Shown piece after piece: positions 6,291-6,765 of a DNA stretch of 6,765 nucleotides. The notes below the pieces were generated by a model. That model did not search any database, was not told where the DNA came from, and saw only the letters and a list, made by a program, of their open reading frames with translations. A program made the position numbers and the translations under genes. The stretch's first letter is position 1; every line of letters begins with the position of its first letter. Source of the DNA: an uncultured Marinicella sp. (lineage in GTDB: Bacteria; Pseudomonadota; Gammaproteobacteria; Xanthomonadales; Marinicellaceae); NCBI GenBank assembly GCA_938008005.1, contig CALLLZ010000338.1:1-6765 (forward strand), in the 5' to 3' direction.

Positions 6291-6765
6291 TGTGACTAGA
6301 TGCACTGATTCTGGCTCCTGCCCAAGAAATGCATACTGCAACGACACAAAACCATAAATACTCAATGGTATTAGGTGTTCTCAATTGAACAGATTGCCCA
6401 AAAGATTCTGATAACTCCTGAATAGGTAGCTGCAACCACCACAAAGTAACATTCAATAGCAACATAGCCACCAGTGCTGAAGCCAAGCCATAATAAATCC
6501 CGCCATAAAGGAAACGGCGACGAATTTGCCCCGCAGTAGCTCCAAGCAATTTTTTCAAACTGATTTCACCTTTATGTGCGGCCACTTCACTCCCTATTGA
6601 ATGACTTAAGAATACAAAGACAATAATTAAAAACACCACGATACTGGCTTGCATCAAGTAGTAAAAAGCTTGGGTCAGTGTTTTCAATTGATTGAACCAA
6701 TCAGCATCAAAACTAACATATTCAATATCGGCATGTACTTGTAACTTTTGTGCCAAACTTTGTAA
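6277..6765 (-). CDS. ftsX: FtsX, cell-division ABC transporter permease subunit, C-terminal part
   Basis: The frame is open to the right edge, giving the last 162 residues and a TAG stop at 6277-6279; the TTG at 6756 is an internal leucine, not the start. FtsX pairs with the ATPase FtsE in the inner membrane and, in gammaproteobacteria, transmits a division signal that activates septal amidases through EnvC. Visible parts are the end of the periplasmic domain (I-E-Y-V-S-F-D-A-D-W-F), a membrane segment (about 38-56), a cytoplasmic loop with I-S-L-K-K-L-L-G-A-T and R-R-R-F-L-Y-G-G, and two further membrane segments (about 88-111 and 131-152). Spacing and motifs match E. coli FtsX (DDSWFARL, QKLIGAT, RPFLYGG). 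A short R-N-L tail ends the protein. The preceding gene would be ftsE, outside the window. No rpoH follows within the window. Confidence 0.93.
   Translation of the reverse strand, partial: LQSLAQKLQVHADIEYVSFDADWFNQLKTLTQAFYYLMQASIVVFLIIVFVFLSHSIGSEVAAHKGEISLKKLLGATAGQIRRRFLYGGIYYGLASALVAMLLLNVTLWWLQLPIQELSESFGQSVQLRTPNTIEYLWFCVVAVCISWAGARISASSHIRNL

Noticed and set aside
1..6765. CRISPR array, tRNA or rRNA gene, insertion sequence or transposase
   Set aside because: I looked for regular short repeats with spacers, cloverleaf-like segments, terminal inverted repeats and transposase motifs and saw none.

Overview
The window reads as a piece of chromosome from an AT-rich gammaproteobacterium, possibly a marine one. 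The lineage call rests on the partial gene at the right edge, whose protein resembles E. coli FtsX in its membrane segments and in motifs such as KLLGAT and RRFLYGG. A genus cannot be named from the sequence. Every gene I can support lies on the minus strand, so the window is best read from right to left.

Right edge (6765 to 6277): the C-terminal 162 codons of ftsX, the membrane subunit of the FtsEX cell-division complex. Next comes a gene-poor, AT-rich gap of about 480 bases (6276 to 5798). It holds a possible long-loop terminator for ftsX, an 8-base inverted repeat around a 10-base palindrome, and one doubtful 36-codon frame on the plus strand. The rpoH gene that follows ftsX in many gammaproteobacteria is not there.

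Middle (5797 to 5103): two small genes for secreted proteins of 108 and 104 residues. Each has a Sec signal peptide and four cysteines, and both share a C-terminal pattern (L-x-x-A-K, five residues, then V-R-V or V-R-I, then a late cysteine). They look like diverged members of one family.

Left (5012 to beyond base 1): the N-terminal 1,670 codons of a giant secreted protein, open with no stop through the left edge. In order it has a Sec signal peptide, seven fibronectin-III-like modules that each end with a cysteine pair, a tryptophan-rich region with two related halves, a cysteine-containing Ig/FN3-like module, an SpvB/TcaC N-terminal domain, and the beginning of FG-GAP/VCBS-type calcium-binding repeats. 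In this family the rest of the protein normally carries RHS/YD repeats and a variable C-terminus, which would lie outside the window.

The three left-hand genes are separated by only 53 and 90 bases and carry near-identical ribosome binding sites (CAGGAAA). They may form one operon for an extracytoplasmic system: a large RHS/Tc-toxin-B-like surface or secreted protein and two small disulphide-bonded companions. The association is what the sequence shows. Toxin, adhesion or partner roles are inference.
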